Part shown: piece by piece, positions 33,042 to 47,432 of the stretch
How positions within the stretch are numbered: position 1 is the first letter of the stretch
Layout of the letters: every line of letters starts with the position of its first letter
Assembly: GCA_020633495.1 (NCBI GenBank)
Contig: JACKDR010000008.1
Location: 62,001-126,000, forward strand
Length of the DNA: 64,000 nucleotides
Source of the DNA: Kofleriaceae bacterium
GTDB taxonomy: Bacteria; Myxococcota_A; Polyangia; Haliangiales; Haliangiaceae
Reading direction: 5' to 3'
The notes under the pieces: generated by a model
Seen by the model: only the letters and a program-made list of their open reading frames with translations
Databases searched by the model: none
What the model was told of the DNA's origin: nothing
Position numbers and translations under genes: made by a program

Positions 33042-33610
33042 TCGCCGCGCTGGCCGCGGTCGCCGCGGCGCCGGCGTGCCGTGGCGCGGTCGCCGCGCCC
33101 GCCGGCGACGCCGCGGTCGAGCCGAGCCACGACGAGCCGGCCCACGGCATCGACGTCCCGGCGACCTGGCGCGAGCTGCCCGCGATCGCCGAGGCCGCGG
33201 TCGACGCCGCGCGCGAGGTCCTCGCCGGCGCCACCGTCCACGCCCACGCCTGGGGCGAGCCGGCGCGCGGCTGCTACCTCGCCGTGATCGACCTCCACGG
33301 CCAGCGCCGCGACACCATCGCGGTGGTCGAGCGCGAGCTCGAGGCGGCGCTCGGCGACGCCGCCGAGGTTACCGAGTGGACGACCTCGCCCGACGCCGAG
33401 GACCGCGCCGAGCTCGGCGCCCGCTTCAGCGCCGGCCGCATGCGCGGCCAGCTGCGGGTGCGGCTCCAGCTCGACGGACGACGACTTCCGCACGCCCTGG
33501 CCGCCGCGTGCTTCTACAATGACCGTCAGCCCGAGCTGTGCGACGACACGTGTGCGCCGCTGCTCGCCATGCTCGAGCCGCTGACCCTGTCCGCAAGCGG
33601 GACCCCGTGA
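33023..33610 (+). CDS. Small predicted lipoprotein, 195 aa
   Basis: GTG 33023 overlaps the end of the astA-like gene. The N-terminus LIAALAAVAAAPAC is a compact lipoprotein signal, with Cys about residue 19. The mature part is helical and Ala/Glu rich (EVLAGATVHAHAWGEPARGC, VVERELEAALGDAAEV), with a late CFYNDRQPELCDDTCAPLL cysteine cluster. No family recognised. Its TGA is shared with the next gene's GTG (GTGA), so the three genes are one unit. Confidence 0.65.
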   Translation: MDGRELIAALAAVAAAPACRGAVAAPAGDAAVEPSHDEPAHGIDVPATWRELPAIAEAAVDAAREVLAGATVHAHAWGEPARGCYLAVIDLHGQRRDTIAVVERELEAALGDAAEVTEWTTSPDAEDRAELGARFSAGRMRGQLRVRLQLDGRRLPHALAAACFYNDRQPELCDDTCAPLLAMLEPLTLSASGTP

Positions 33611-34880
33611 TCCACCCTGCCCTCCGCCGAAGCCTCGCCACCCTCGTCGCGACCGCCGCGCTCGCCGCGGTCGCGGTCTCCCCGGCGCTCGCCCAGCCGG
33701 GCGGCGCGGCCCCGGGCGACCGCCCCGGCGCGACCGGCGCCGGCGACGCCGCGGACCCCGACCTCACCGCCGATCTCGGCGGGCCGGGCCCGACCGACAG
33801 CCTGCCCGAGCAGGTGCCGGCGACGATCCCGTCGGGCTGGGTGATGGATCCCAACCACGGCGACGCGGTCCGGCGCGGCGTCGTGACGACGATGCCCGCC
33901 GAGGTCAAGCGCTCCGGGGTCCGGGTCTGGTCGTACCACCCGCCCCAGCGCGGCGCCCAGCTCATGGTGACGGTCGCCCGCATGGACGTCGGCGCCGCCG
34001 ACCCCGGGGTCGTGGTGCGCAAGCGCATCGCCGACCTGCGGTCGAGCTTCGACGTCATGGTCGACGAGGGCGATCGCGTCCACCAGGTAAGCTGGAGCGA
34101 GCGCACCGACGAGGCCGCCCGCGTCGTCGAGGCCGACCTCGAGTGGGTGCACGACGGCGACCAGCTGCTGTCGATGACCCGCGCCCGGTGGGTCCGGATC
34201 GACGGCCTCCTCGAGGAGCGGCGCGTCGAGTGCGTCATGGCCAGCGACCAGGCCAGCACGCTGCGGCCGGTGTGCGCGCAGGTGCTGGCGTCGCTGCAGC
34301 TGGCCCCGGCGGCCGATCGCCAGCCGATCGCGGTGGCGGCGGTCGCGGCCGGCGCCAGCGACGCGCTCGACGACGCGACCGGCGGCGAGGCCGTGCCCGG
34401 CGGCCCCGTCGTCGGCGCCGCGCCGTCGATGCGCGAGACCCCCGACGGCGTCGCGACGCCGGTCGTCGTGCGCAAGCCGGCGGCCGCCGCGGCGCCCGAC
34501 CGCCGGCCCTGGTACGTCGCCGGCGGGCTGCTGATCCTGCTGGCGGCGCTGTGGTGGAACCGCGGCCGACGACGCATCCTCGAGGGCGAGCCCCGGGTCG
34601 GCCGCTACGATCACGTCGACGACGAGGCCGACGACGACCGCGACGGTGACGCCGACGACCTGGCGGCGGCGGCCCGCGACGTCGACGACGTCGCCGGCGA
34701 GGACGCCGAGGACGACGCCGCGATCGCCGCGGTGGCCGCCGACGCGATCGCCGCCGACGACGCGGCCCGCGGCGACGACGACCACGACCGCGGCGACGAC
34801 GACGACGACCGCGACGGCGACGACGACGACAAGGGCGACGACGACGAGCCCGCCGCCGAGACCCCCGACAAGGACGCCCC

Positions 34881-34884
<4 letters not shown>
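33607..34884 (+). CDS. Exported single-span membrane protein with Asp-rich cytoplasmic tail
   Basis: 425 aa. A cleavable signal peptide ends SPALA-Q (about residue 30). An extracytoplasmic domain (~60-240) has SGWVMDPNHGDAVRRGVVTT and VRVWSYHPPQRGAQLMVTVA. A Pro/Ala linker, one membrane span (YVAGGLLILLAALWW, about 300-315), and a ~100-aa tail made mostly of Asp, Ala, Glu and Arg follow, rich in DDDD runs. The tail could bind cations or a basic partner. It is translationally coupled on both sides: GTGA with the gene before and ATGA with the regulator after. Function unknown. Confidence 0.72.
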
Positions 34885-36331
<1,447 letters not shown>

Positions 36332-36335
<4 letters not shown>

Positions 36336-36544
36336 TCCTCGGCCGGCGCCGGCGCGGTCGCATCCTCGCCATCAAGTGGGGGGTCAACCCCAACTCGTCG
36401 AGCCTGGGCGCCGACGTCACGTTCCTGATCTTCGGCGCCACCGCGCTGTCGCTGGCGACCCCGGTGATCGCGGCGCTGATCCGCTGGCGCCGCGCCGGCA
36501 AGCCCGAGGTCGCCGCCGATGCGCCTGTCGACCCGGCTCGGTGA
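36332..36544 (+). CDS. 70-aa single-span membrane peptide next to a radical SAM gene
   Basis: Begins at a GTG inside the regulator stop (GTGA) and overlaps the radical SAM gene start by 26 nt. Basic N-terminus (RRRRGR), then a striking KWGVNPNSSSLGADV, then one membrane span (TFLIFGATALSLATPVIAALI) and a short polar tail. It is too short for an enzyme. Position and coupling suggest it is either a partner or the substrate of the adjacent radical SAM/SPASM protein (inference); the NPNSSS segment is the part I would expect to be modified or recognised. No database family is claimed. Confidence 0.65.
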
Positions 36545-37847
36545 CGCCGCGCGCGCGGTCTGCGACCTGGCCGCCACCGCCCGCGCCGTGCTGCGGCCCG
36601 ATCCGCAGGCGCGACGCAGCCGCCTCGAGCGCTTCGGCGCGATCGTCCAGCTGACCGCGCCGCGCGCGCTGGTCTTCGTCGACCGCGATCGCGCCCGCGA
36701 CCTCGGCGTCGCGCCGCGGCCCGGCGATCCGGTGTGGGCCGATCCGGCCGCCGACGGCGACGTCGGCGCCGGCGTGCTGGCGGCGCCGCTCGAGGCCCAC
36801 GTCCAGCTCACCAACCGGTGCGACGCCGGCTGCACCGGCTGCTACACCGGCGCGTCGCCGGGCGGCGCGCCCGGCGAGCTCGACCTCGACGGCTGGAAGC
36901 GCGCGATCGACGCGCTCGCCGCGATGGGCGTCTTCCACCTCGCGCTCGGCGGCGGCGAGAGCGCGATCCTGCCCTGGCTCGGCGACGTCGCCAGCTACGC
37001 GCGCGCGCGCGGCCTGGTGCCCAACCTGACCACCAGCGGCCTCGCCGGCCTCGACCAGCTGCTGCCGATCGCCGACCGGTTCGGCCAGATCAACGTCTCG
37101 CTCGACGGCCTGGGCCCGACCTACGCCCGGGTCCGCGGCTTCGACGGCTTCGCCCGCGCCGACGCCGCGCTGGTGGCGCTGCGCGCGGTCAAGCGCGAGG
37201 TCGGGATCAACGTCGTCGTCACCCGCGACAGCTTCGACGACCTCGACGGCCTGTTCGCCCACGCCCGACGACGCCGCCTCAACGAGGTCGAGGTCCTGCG
37301 CTTCAAGCCGTCGGGCCGGGGTGCCCGCGCCTACGCCGACCTGGCCTGCCGCGACGACCAGCACCGGCGCCTCTTGCCGACGGTGCTGGCGGCGGCGCGC
37401 CGCCACCGCATGCGGGCCCGGCTCGACTGCTCGTACACGCCGATGATCGTCCACCACCGCCCGGATCCGGCGCTCTTGGCCCAGCTCGCGGTCTACGGCT
37501 GCACCGGCGGCGACTTCCTGGTCGGGGTCAAGCCCAACGGCGCGGTCACCGCGTGCAGCTTCGCGTCGCCGCCGCCGCCGGGCGGCGACGGCCGCCGCCC
37601 CGCCGCCGCCGAGCTGCCGGCCTACTGGCGCCGCGATGACGCGTTCGGCGCCTTCCGGACGTGGGCCGACGCCGCCGAGCCGTGTCGGAGCTGCGCCTAC
37701 CACACGCTGTGCCGGGGCGGCTGCAAGGTGGTCTCGGCCCACGTCGTGGGCGATCCGGCGGCCCCGGATCCCGAGTGCCCGCGCGTGATCGACGCGCGCC
37801 GCACCGACGACGCGCCCCGGTCGCGCCGTCGGTTGCCCGTGGTATAG
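36519..37847 (+). CDS. Radical SAM/SPASM domain protein
   Basis: 442 aa. The [4Fe-4S]-AdoMet motif CDAGCTGC (C101, C105, C108; CX3CX2C) sits after an ~85-aa N-terminal extension. GGGES lies in the expected second motif position and INVSLDGLGPTYARVRG in the core barrel. The C-terminal SPASM region has C328, C346 and CRSCAYHTLCRGGC (389-402), plus DPECPRV, enough for one or two auxiliary clusters. The architecture is that of PqqE/MftC/anSME-like enzymes that modify peptides or proteins. Overlap with the 70-aa membrane peptide points to that peptide as candidate substrate. Closely followed by the PPDK regulator but with its own promoter. Confidence 0.88.
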   Translation: MRLSTRLGDAARAVCDLAATARAVLRPDPQARRSRLERFGAIVQLTAPRALVFVDRDRARDLGVAPRPGDPVWADPAADGDVGAGVLAAPLEAHVQLTNRCDAGCTGCYTGASPGGAPGELDLDGWKRAIDALAAMGVFHLALGGGESAILPWLGDVASYARARGLVPNLTTSGLAGLDQLLPIADRFGQINVSLDGLGPTYARVRGFDGFARADAALVALRAVKREVGINVVVTRDSFDDLDGLFAHARRRRLNEVEVLRFKPSGRGARAYADLACRDDQHRRLLPTVLAAARRHRMRARLDCSYTPMIVHHRPDPALLAQLAVYGCTGGDFLVGVKPNGAVTACSFASPPPPGGDGRRPAAAELPAYWRRDDAFGAFRTWADAAEPCRSCAYHTLCRGGCKVVSAHVVGDPAAPDPECPRVIDARRTDDAPRSRRRLPVV

Positions 37848-37848
37848 A
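37843..37848 (+). promoter_or_regulatory. Extended -10 box of the PPDK regulator gene
   Basis: TGGTATAGA, 7 nt before ATG 37856; it overlaps the last codon and stop of the radical SAM gene. Confidence 0.55.
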
Positions 37849-37855
37849 GGCGGCC

Positions 37856-38665
<810 letters not shown>

Positions 38666-38700
38666 CGCGCCGCGGCCGGCCGCGTCGTCAGTCGCGCGCC

Positions 38701-38725
38701 GGCTCCGCTCACCTCGAGCGGAGCC
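38701..38725. terminator. 9-bp hairpin between convergent genes
   Basis: GGCTCCGCT-CACCTCG-AGCGGAGCC in the 105-nt gap between ppsR (plus) and the REC-PilZ gene (minus); no T run. A second short hairpin AGCGGC-GCA-GCCGCT follows it. Confidence 0.4.
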
Positions 38726-38770
38726 CGAGCGGCGCAGCCGCTGGGCGGCCGGCCAGGCGATCGGCCGCGC

Positions 38771-39898
<1,128 letters not shown>

Positions 39899-39904
39899 GT
39901 TCAG

Positions 39905-39910
39905 ACGGTA
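39905..39910 (-). promoter_or_regulatory. Extended -10 box of the REC-PilZ-STAS gene
   Basis: TGATACCGT, 6 nt before GTG 39898. Confidence 0.55.
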
Positions 39911-39954
39911 TCACGGCGCACGCTTCCCGTTCACGACCGTCCGCGTCAAACGCG

Positions 39955-41749
39955 TTACAGCAGGGCGAGCAGGATCACGACGAGGGTGATGACGACGACC
40001 ACACCGCCCCCGAGCGCCACGAAGCCACGTACCAGGGAGCCCTTGTCGTAGGCCTCGCGCTCGGCGGTGAGCTTGTCGATCTCGGTGGTGCGCGCGCCGA
40101 TCGCCATGCGCAGGCGATCGATGCGCTCGTACAGATCGCCGAAGCCGGGATCCTCGATGCGGTTGAGGTTGACCAGCGTGCCCAGGGTGACGAGGCGGCG
40201 CTGGATCTCGGCGTCGGCGAGCGCGAGCTCGCGCATCTTGCGACCCTGCTCGGCCTCGATCTCGGCGAGGCGGTGGCGGTGGCCCTCGCGAGCGTCGTTG
40301 AGGCTGCGTCGCGCCGACTCGAGCTCGGCGCGGGCGGCGTCGGTCTTGGCCTGCGCGGTCGCGATCGGCCGGTCGAGGGCGGCGATCCGGCGATCCAGAT
40401 CCTGACGCTCGGGCTCGAGCGCCGCGGCCTCGCGCCGGTGGCCCTCGGCGGCGCGGCGCAGCTCGCCGCGGGCCTCGCCCATCGCCGAGCCGCCGGCCTC
40501 GTGGTCACGCTCCTCGGCGGCCTTGAGGTACGCCTTCTGGCGCCGCTCGACCTCCTTGCGCTTGTCGCGCAGGCTGCGGCGCTGGCCCTCGGCGATCGAC
40601 AGCTCGCGGCTGGCCTCGTCGAGGATCCGCTCGGCCTCCGAGACCTTGATCAGCTTCTCGTGCTCGACCTCGGCGAACTTGGCGGTCTCGTCGACGCGGC
40701 GGCCGTTGAGCTCGGCGTTGGCCTCGTCGAGCTGATGCTTGCGCTGCTCGGCGGCGTCGATCGCGGCATTCTCGGCCGACAGCGCGCGGTTGTCGACCTT
40801 GAGGTCGCGGGCCTGCTTGCCGAGCGTGCCGAGCACGAGGTCGAGCGCGGCGGTGTCCTGCTTGATCTCGTCGGCGAGCCCCTTGATGGCGCCGCGACGC
40901 TGCCAGCGCGCGCGCAGGAACGTCACCGCGTAGCGGACCGCGTTGATCAGCCCGGGCTCGGGGACCTCGGGGATCGGGATGACCTTGGGCGGCGTGAACG
41001 GCCGCTCGGCCAGCGCGTCGGGGCGCGCGATCCGGGTCGGCGGCGGATCCGGCATCGTCGGCTCGCGCGGCGGCGACGGCGTCGGCGTCGCCCGCGCCAC
41101 CACCGGCGGCGGCGGCAGCGGCGTGATCGTGTCGAGCTGGCGCGGCGGCGCGACCGCCGGCGCGGGCCCCGCCGCGACGGTCGTGACGGTATCGTCCCCG
41201 CCGTCGAGATCGGGCGGGCGCGGCGGCGGCGGCGGCGGCATCGAGTCGCCGCGCCGCCGGCTCGGCGCGCTCGGTGGCCGCGGCTCCGGCGGCGGGCTCG
41301 GGCGTCGCTGCGCGGCCGGGCCGAGCACCGTCGACGCTGCCGCTGCGGCGGCGGCGGCATGGTGGCGCGGCGCGGCTGGCGGGCCGCGGCGTCGCCGGCG
41401 CCGGGGTCGTCGCCCGCGGCGGCACCACCGCCGACGACGGCGGCGTCGTCGTCGACGGCGCCCGCGGCGCGGGCAGCGGCGTCGCCGACGGCGCCCGCGG
41501 CGCGGGCAGCGGCGTCGGCAGCGGCGCGGCGCCGCTGGCGGCCGCCGCGCCGACCGACGGCGCGGGCGCGGGCGCGGCGGCCGGCGCGGCCACGCCCACC
41601 GCGGCGGCGTCGGCGACCTGCGCGGCGCCGACCGGCACCGGCTGGGTGCGCTGGCGGCGCGGCGGCAGCGGCGGCAGTCGCCGCGCGCAGGTCGCGCAGT
41701 GGGTCGCCTCGCTCGGGTTCTCGGCGCTGCAGAACGGGCAGAAGCGCAT
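39955..41749 (-). CDS. Zinc-ribbon, coiled-coil, tail-anchored protein, split by a frame change near 41375
   Basis: ATG 41749 begins MRFCPFCSAENPSEATHCATC, a zinc ribbon (two CxxC pairs), followed by a Pro/Ala linker with two PLPAPRAPS repeats. The frame then changes in the GCGCCGCGCCACC run (one base too many, or two too few), and the linker goes on (PPPPPPRPPDLDGGDDTVTT) into ~300 residues of heptad coiled coil (about 40960-40050). A C-terminal membrane span (FVALGGGVVVVITLVVILLA) lacks a tail, so the protein is C-tail anchored. About 597 aa if the frame is restored. Structural or scaffold role likely; function unknown. The upstream amidohydrolase gene ends 4 nt before it. Confidence 0.65.
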
Positions 41750-41753
41750 CCGG

Positions 41754-43454
41754 TCAGCGCCCCCCGTCCTCGGGACCCACCGCCGCGCGATCGTAGACGA
41801 CGCGGCCGCCGACCACGGTGAGCTCGACGGCGGCGTCGAGCAGCGTCCGCGGCTGCGCCTCGTCGATGGCGCGGTCGAGCACGGTGACGTCGGCCTGCAT
41901 GCCGACCCGCAGACGCCCCCGCGCGCCCTCGGCGAACGCCGCGTAGGCCGGCGCCACGGTGAACGCGCGGATCGCCTCCTCCAGGGTCATGCGCTGCCCA
42001 GGATACCAGCCCCCGGGCGGGTTGCCGTCGTGGTCCTGCCGGGTCACCGCGGCGTACAGCCCGAGCAGCGGCGACACCTCCTCGACCGGGAAGTCCGAGC
42101 CGCCGACGATCGTCGCGCCGGCGTCGAGCAGCGTCCGCCAGGCGTAGGCGCCGCGGATCCGCTCGGCGCCGACCCGGGCCTCGGCCCACGGCATGTCGCT
42201 GGTGGCGTGGGTCGGCTGCATCGCGGCCAGCACGTGCAGCGCCGCGAACCGCGGCACGTCGTCGGGCGCGATCACCTGGACGTGCTCGACGCGCAGCCGC
42301 AGGTCGTCGTCGCGGCCGGCCTCGGCGTCCTGGTAGGCGTCGAGCACCTCGTGGATCGCGGCGTCGCCGATGGCGTGGACCGCGACCTGCCAGCCGGCGG
42401 CGACGGCGTCGGCGATCGCCTGGTGCAGCGCCGCGGGCTCGGTGACCCAGGTGCCGCGGCGGCCGGGATCGTCGTCGTAGTCGGCGCGCAGCGCGGCGCC
42501 GCGCGAGCCCAGCGCGCCGTCGGCGTAGAACTTGACGCCGCGGACCGCGAACCACTCGGTGCCGTCGCCGGTCTCGCGCGGCCGGTCGCGGAGCGCCTTC
42601 GCGACCTCGGGGTCGCCGGCGACGTAGGCGTTGACCCGCAGCGGCAGCTCGCCGGCGGCGGCGAGCCGGCGGTAGACCGCCAGGGTCGCGTCGTCGAGGC
42701 CCATGTCGTGGACGCCGGTGAGGCCGCGCGCGACCGCGTAGGCGCCGGCGGCCCGGATCCGGCGCTCGAGCACCGCGTCGGTGGCGGCCGGGACCTGGCC
42801 CTCGACCAGGTCCATGGCGTTGTCGGTCAGGACGCCGGTGGGCTCGCCGTCGGCGTCGCGCAGGATGCGCCCGCCCGCCGGGTCCGGCGTGTCGCGGGTG
42901 ATGCCGGCCAGCGCCAGCGCCGCCGAGTTGGCCCACAGCGCGTGGCCGTCGATCCGGCGCAGCGACACCGGCCGGTCGGGCGCCACCGCGTCGAGCGTGG
43001 CCCGGGTCGGGAACTCGCCGCCCCACAGGTTCTGGTCCCAGCCGCGGCCCTGCACCCACTCGCCGGGCGCGCGCCCGGCGGCGGCGGCGGCGACCTGCCG
43101 CGCGACCTCGTCGGCGCTGGTGACCCCGCGCAGCGCCAGGATCTCGAGCGACAGGCCGAGCCCGGCGAGGTGGCAGTGGCCGTCGACCAGGCCGGGCGTG
43201 ACGGTGCGGCCGTCCAGGGCCACGACCCGGGTCCGCGGCCCGACCAGCCGGCCGGCCGCGGCGTCGTCGCCGACCAGGACCACCCGGTCACCCCGGATCG
43301 CGACCGCGCTGACCCGCGGCGCCGCCGGGTCCATGGTCCAGACGTCGCCGCCGACCAGCACCAGGTCGGCGGCCGGCTCGGCCGGGGCGGCGTGGTGCGC
43401 GCACCCGGCCATCGCCACGGCGGCGACGAGGAGCGAGGTGAGGGTCCGGAGCAC
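41754..43454 (-). CDS. Lipoprotein amidohydrolase (YtcJ-like, amidohydrolase 3)
   Basis: 566 aa from GTG 43454, which opens a lipoprotein signal (LLVAAVAMAGC, Cys 17). The mature enzyme begins DLVLVGGDVWTMD and carries VTPGLVDGHCHLAGLG (the HxH metal motif of TIM-barrel amidohydrolases). Then come WDQNLWGGEFPTRATLD, KFYADGALGSRGAAL (the carboxylated-Lys or metal region), VAVHAIGDAAIHEVLDAY, and VGGSDFPVEEVSPLLG with the catalytic Asp. YtcJ-type enzymes hydrolyse N-formyl or other amides; substrate unknown. A longer reading to 43514 is rejected in favour of the signal peptide start, which has TATCGT 9 nt upstream. Confidence 0.9.
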   Translation of the reverse strand: MLRTLTSLLVAAVAMAGCAHHAAPAEPAADLVLVGGDVWTMDPAAPRVSAVAIRGDRVVLVGDDAAAGRLVGPRTRVVALDGRTVTPGLVDGHCHLAGLGLSLEILALRGVTSADEVARQVAAAAAGRAPGEWVQGRGWDQNLWGGEFPTRATLDAVAPDRPVSLRRIDGHALWANSAALALAGITRDTPDPAGGRILRDADGEPTGVLTDNAMDLVEGQVPAATDAVLERRIRAAGAYAVARGLTGVHDMGLDDATLAVYRRLAAAGELPLRVNAYVAGDPEVAKALRDRPRETGDGTEWFAVRGVKFYADGALGSRGAALRADYDDDPGRRGTWVTEPAALHQAIADAVAAGWQVAVHAIGDAAIHEVLDAYQDAEAGRDDDLRLRVEHVQVIAPDDVPRFAALHVLAAMQPTHATSDMPWAEARVGAERIRGAYAWRTLLDAGATIVGGSDFPVEEVSPLLGLYAAVTRQDHDGNPPGGWYPGQRMTLEEAIRAFTVAPAYAAFAEGARGRLRVGMQADVTVLDRAIDEAQPRTLLDAAVELTVVGGRVVYDRAAVGPEDGGR

Positions 43455-43463
43455 GGCGGCGAC

Positions 43464-43469
43464 ACGATA
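43464..43469 (-). promoter_or_regulatory. -10 box of the amidohydrolase gene
   Basis: TATCGT, 9 nt before GTG 43454. Confidence 0.45.
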
Positions 43470-43548
43470 CCCGAGGACGCCGGGCCCGGGGGGCCACCGG
43501 GCGCCCTGCGGCACCTCGCCCGACCCGCCGGCCGGCCCGCCGCCGTGG

Positions 43549-43554
43549 TATCAA
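43549..43554 (+). promoter_or_regulatory. Extended -10 box of the YbjN-like gene
   Basis: TGGTATCAA, 6 nt before ATG 43561. Confidence 0.5.
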
Positions 43555-43560
43555 CCGGCC

Positions 43561-44049
43561 ATGAATCCCGCCGAAGTGGCCACCGCACTCCTGATCGAGC
43601 GCACGCTCGAGTCCAGCCCCGCGTACCGTAAGGTCGACGACGCCCTGTACGTCATCAAGCAGGGCTCGGCGTACGTCATGATCAGCGTCCTGCAGTGGGG
43701 CAAGGACAAGGCGATGGTCCGCTGCACGGCGCAGCTGGTGAAGGGCGTCGAGCTCGACGGCGGGCTCGCCAAGCAGCTGCTCGAGCTCAACACGTTCCTG
43801 AGGTTCGGCGCGTTCGCGTACGACTCGAACGAGGAGACGATCCTGTTCACCCACTCGATCCTGGGCGGGACCACCCTCGACAAGGCCGAGCTGCTCGCGA
43901 CCCTGCGCGACGTCGCGCTGATCGCCGACGAGTACGACGACAAGCTGGTCGCCAAGTACGGCGGCCAGCGCATGCTCGACCTCCTCGAGGAGGCCGCGGT
44001 CGAGAGCCTGATGGAGAAGCACCCCCGCAAGTTCGACCTGGAAGTCTGA
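43561..44049 (+). CDS. YbjN-like / type III secretion chaperone-fold protein
   Basis: 162 aa, cytosolic, alternating strands and helices: AYRKVDDALYVIKQGSAYVM, VRCTAQLVKGVELDGGLAKQ, LLELNTFLRFGAFAYDSNEE and TILFTHSILGGTTLDKAELL. This pattern resembles YbjN/CesT-like chaperone folds. No secretion system genes are nearby. It ends 1 nt before the next gene, so it is cotranscribed with the PLP enzyme. Specific partner unknown. Confidence 0.7.
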   Translation: MNPAEVATALLIERTLESSPAYRKVDDALYVIKQGSAYVMISVLQWGKDKAMVRCTAQLVKGVELDGGLAKQLLELNTFLRFGAFAYDSNEETILFTHSILGGTTLDKAELLATLRDVALIADEYDDKLVAKYGGQRMLDLLEEAAVESLMEKHPRKFDLEV

Positions 44050-44050
44050 G

Positions 44051-45238
<1,188 letters not shown>

Positions 45239-45302
45239 CGGCGGCGCGGGCGCGGGCGCCGGCACGCCGCCGGTCACGGCGCCGGTCACATCCGGCCCGG
45301 TG

Positions 45303-45308
45303 TAGGCT
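45303..45308 (+). promoter_or_regulatory. -10 box of the TPR protein gene
   Basis: TAGGCT, 10 nt before ATG 45319. Confidence 0.45.
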
Positions 45309-45318
45309 CCACCGGGCG

Positions 45319-46074
45319 ATGACCGACCGCCCGATGCACTCCGTTCCCGGCCTGTTCGACAAGCTGAGCGGCCTGTACGCCGACGGCGAGCGGGCGATCC
45401 AGGAGGGTCGCTTCGCCGACGCCGTGGCGCGGTTCTCCGAGGGCATCGGCCTCGACGACCACTTCCGCCAGCGCTACGTCACGATGTACGCGCAGCGGGC
45501 GTTCGCCTACCAGCGCCTGGGCGACCACATGCGGGCGATCCCCGACTACACCCGGGCGATCGAGATGGAGCCCGACATCAACAAGGCCCAGTACCACTTC
45601 CATCGCGGCATGTGCTTCGCCGCGATCGGGGGCCACCTCGAGCACGCGGTCGCCGACTACGGCCGGTCGATCGCGCTGCACGACGGCCACCCCGGGCCGT
45701 TCCACCTCCGCGGCAAGATCCTGACCACCGAGTTCGGCCGCCACGAGGAGGCGATCGCCGACTTCGACCGCTTCCTGGCCATGCGGCCACACCCCGAAGT
45801 GTTCCAGCTGCGCGGCCACGCCAAGCTGCTGCTGGGCCGGGGCGCCGACGCGATCCCCGACCTGGTGGAGTCGGCCCGCCTGGCGCCGGACGTCTACACC
45901 GACTACCTGCTGGCCTGGGCCGGCGCGATCGCGCCCGACGACGAGCTGTTCTACCGGTCGATGGAGGCGGTGCTGCGCGCCGATCCCAGCTACCGGCCCT
46001 ACTTCGTCGACAACGACGACTACCGCCGGTTCTACGGCCAGGCCCGGTTCAACGCGATCGTCGGCCCCGGCTAG
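45319..46074 (+). CDS. Tetratricopeptide-repeat protein
   Basis: 251 aa, soluble, no signal peptide. At least four TPR-like helical hairpins: LYADGERAIQEGRFADAVAR, QRAFAYQRLGDHMRAIPDYT, HRGMCFAAIGGHLEHAVADY and HLRGKILTTEFGRHEEAIAD, plus AKLLLGRGADAIPDLVESAR. A protein-protein interaction adaptor is likely; the partner cannot be named. The C-terminus is a short aromatic, acidic segment (YFVDNDDYRRFYGQARF). Confidence 0.85.
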   Translation: MTDRPMHSVPGLFDKLSGLYADGERAIQEGRFADAVARFSEGIGLDDHFRQRYVTMYAQRAFAYQRLGDHMRAIPDYTRAIEMEPDINKAQYHFHRGMCFAAIGGHLEHAVADYGRSIALHDGHPGPFHLRGKILTTEFGRHEEAIADFDRFLAMRPHPEVFQLRGHAKLLLGRGADAIPDLVESARLAPDVYTDYLLAWAGAIAPDDELFYRSMEAVLRADPSYRPYFVDNDDYRRFYGQARFNAIVGPG

Positions 46075-46139
46075 CGACGGCCAAGCGACGGTCAAGCGAG
46101 GCACGGACGCCGGCGCCGCCGCCGCCGGCGCCGCCGCCG

Positions 46140-46955
<816 letters not shown>

Positions 46956-46963
46956 GCGGGGCC

Positions 46964-46969
46964 ATGGTA
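46964..46969 (-). promoter_or_regulatory. Extended -10 box of the sigma factor gene
   Basis: TGTTACCAT, 8 nt before GTG 46955. It overlaps a plus-strand TAACAC (46968-46973) 11 nt before ATG 46985, so the two divergent promoters share bases. Confidence 0.5.
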
Positions 46970-46984
46970 ACACAGCGAACCAGC

Positions 46985-47407
46985 ATGGCTGCCCGGGTAC
47001 CGATCGCCGTCGCGTCACCGGTCCGGATCGTCGGCGGGTTCACCTGCCTGATCGCGGCCCTGGCGGCGTCCACCGCCGCCTGCACCGCCGATCCGGGGCG
47101 GCCGCCGCTGGCGCGGATCCAGCTGGCCCCGGGGGCGATCCCCGAGCACGACGACTTCCAGAGCACGGTCACCCTGGACGGGTCATCGTCCGCCGATCCG
47201 GTCGACGATCCCGAGGGCACGACCCGCCTGAGCTACCAGTGGGAGATCGTCGGCGACGAGCACCGCTTCGACAGCGGCGACGCCACCGACGCCGCGCCGG
47301 TGGTCCGGTTCCGCGGCGAGCGCCCGGCGACCATCGTGCTGACCGTCATCGACGTCGACGGGCTCGAGGCGATCGCCACCGAGCACCTGCAGCTGACGGT
47401 CAGGTAG
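46985..47407 (+). CDS. Small lipoprotein with PKD/Ig-like domain
   Basis: 140 aa. Signal and lipobox LIAALAASTAAC (Cys about residue 33), then one PKD-like beta-sandwich: VTLDGSSSADPVDDPEGTTR, LSYQWEIVGD, RPATIVLTVIDVDGLEAIAT. Such domains mediate surface protein or glycan contacts. ATG 46985 is preferred over 46964 because the earlier ATG overlaps the divergent sigma-factor promoter. Divergently paired with the sigma factor gene, so it may be its target (inference). Confidence 0.7.
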   Translation: MAARVPIAVASPVRIVGGFTCLIAALAASTAACTADPGRPPLARIQLAPGAIPEHDDFQSTVTLDGSSSADPVDDPEGTTRLSYQWEIVGDEHRFDSGDATDAAPVVRFRGERPATIVLTVIDVDGLEAIATEHLQLTVR

Positions 47408-47432
47408 CGCGCGGCCGGGGCGGACCCGGTCG

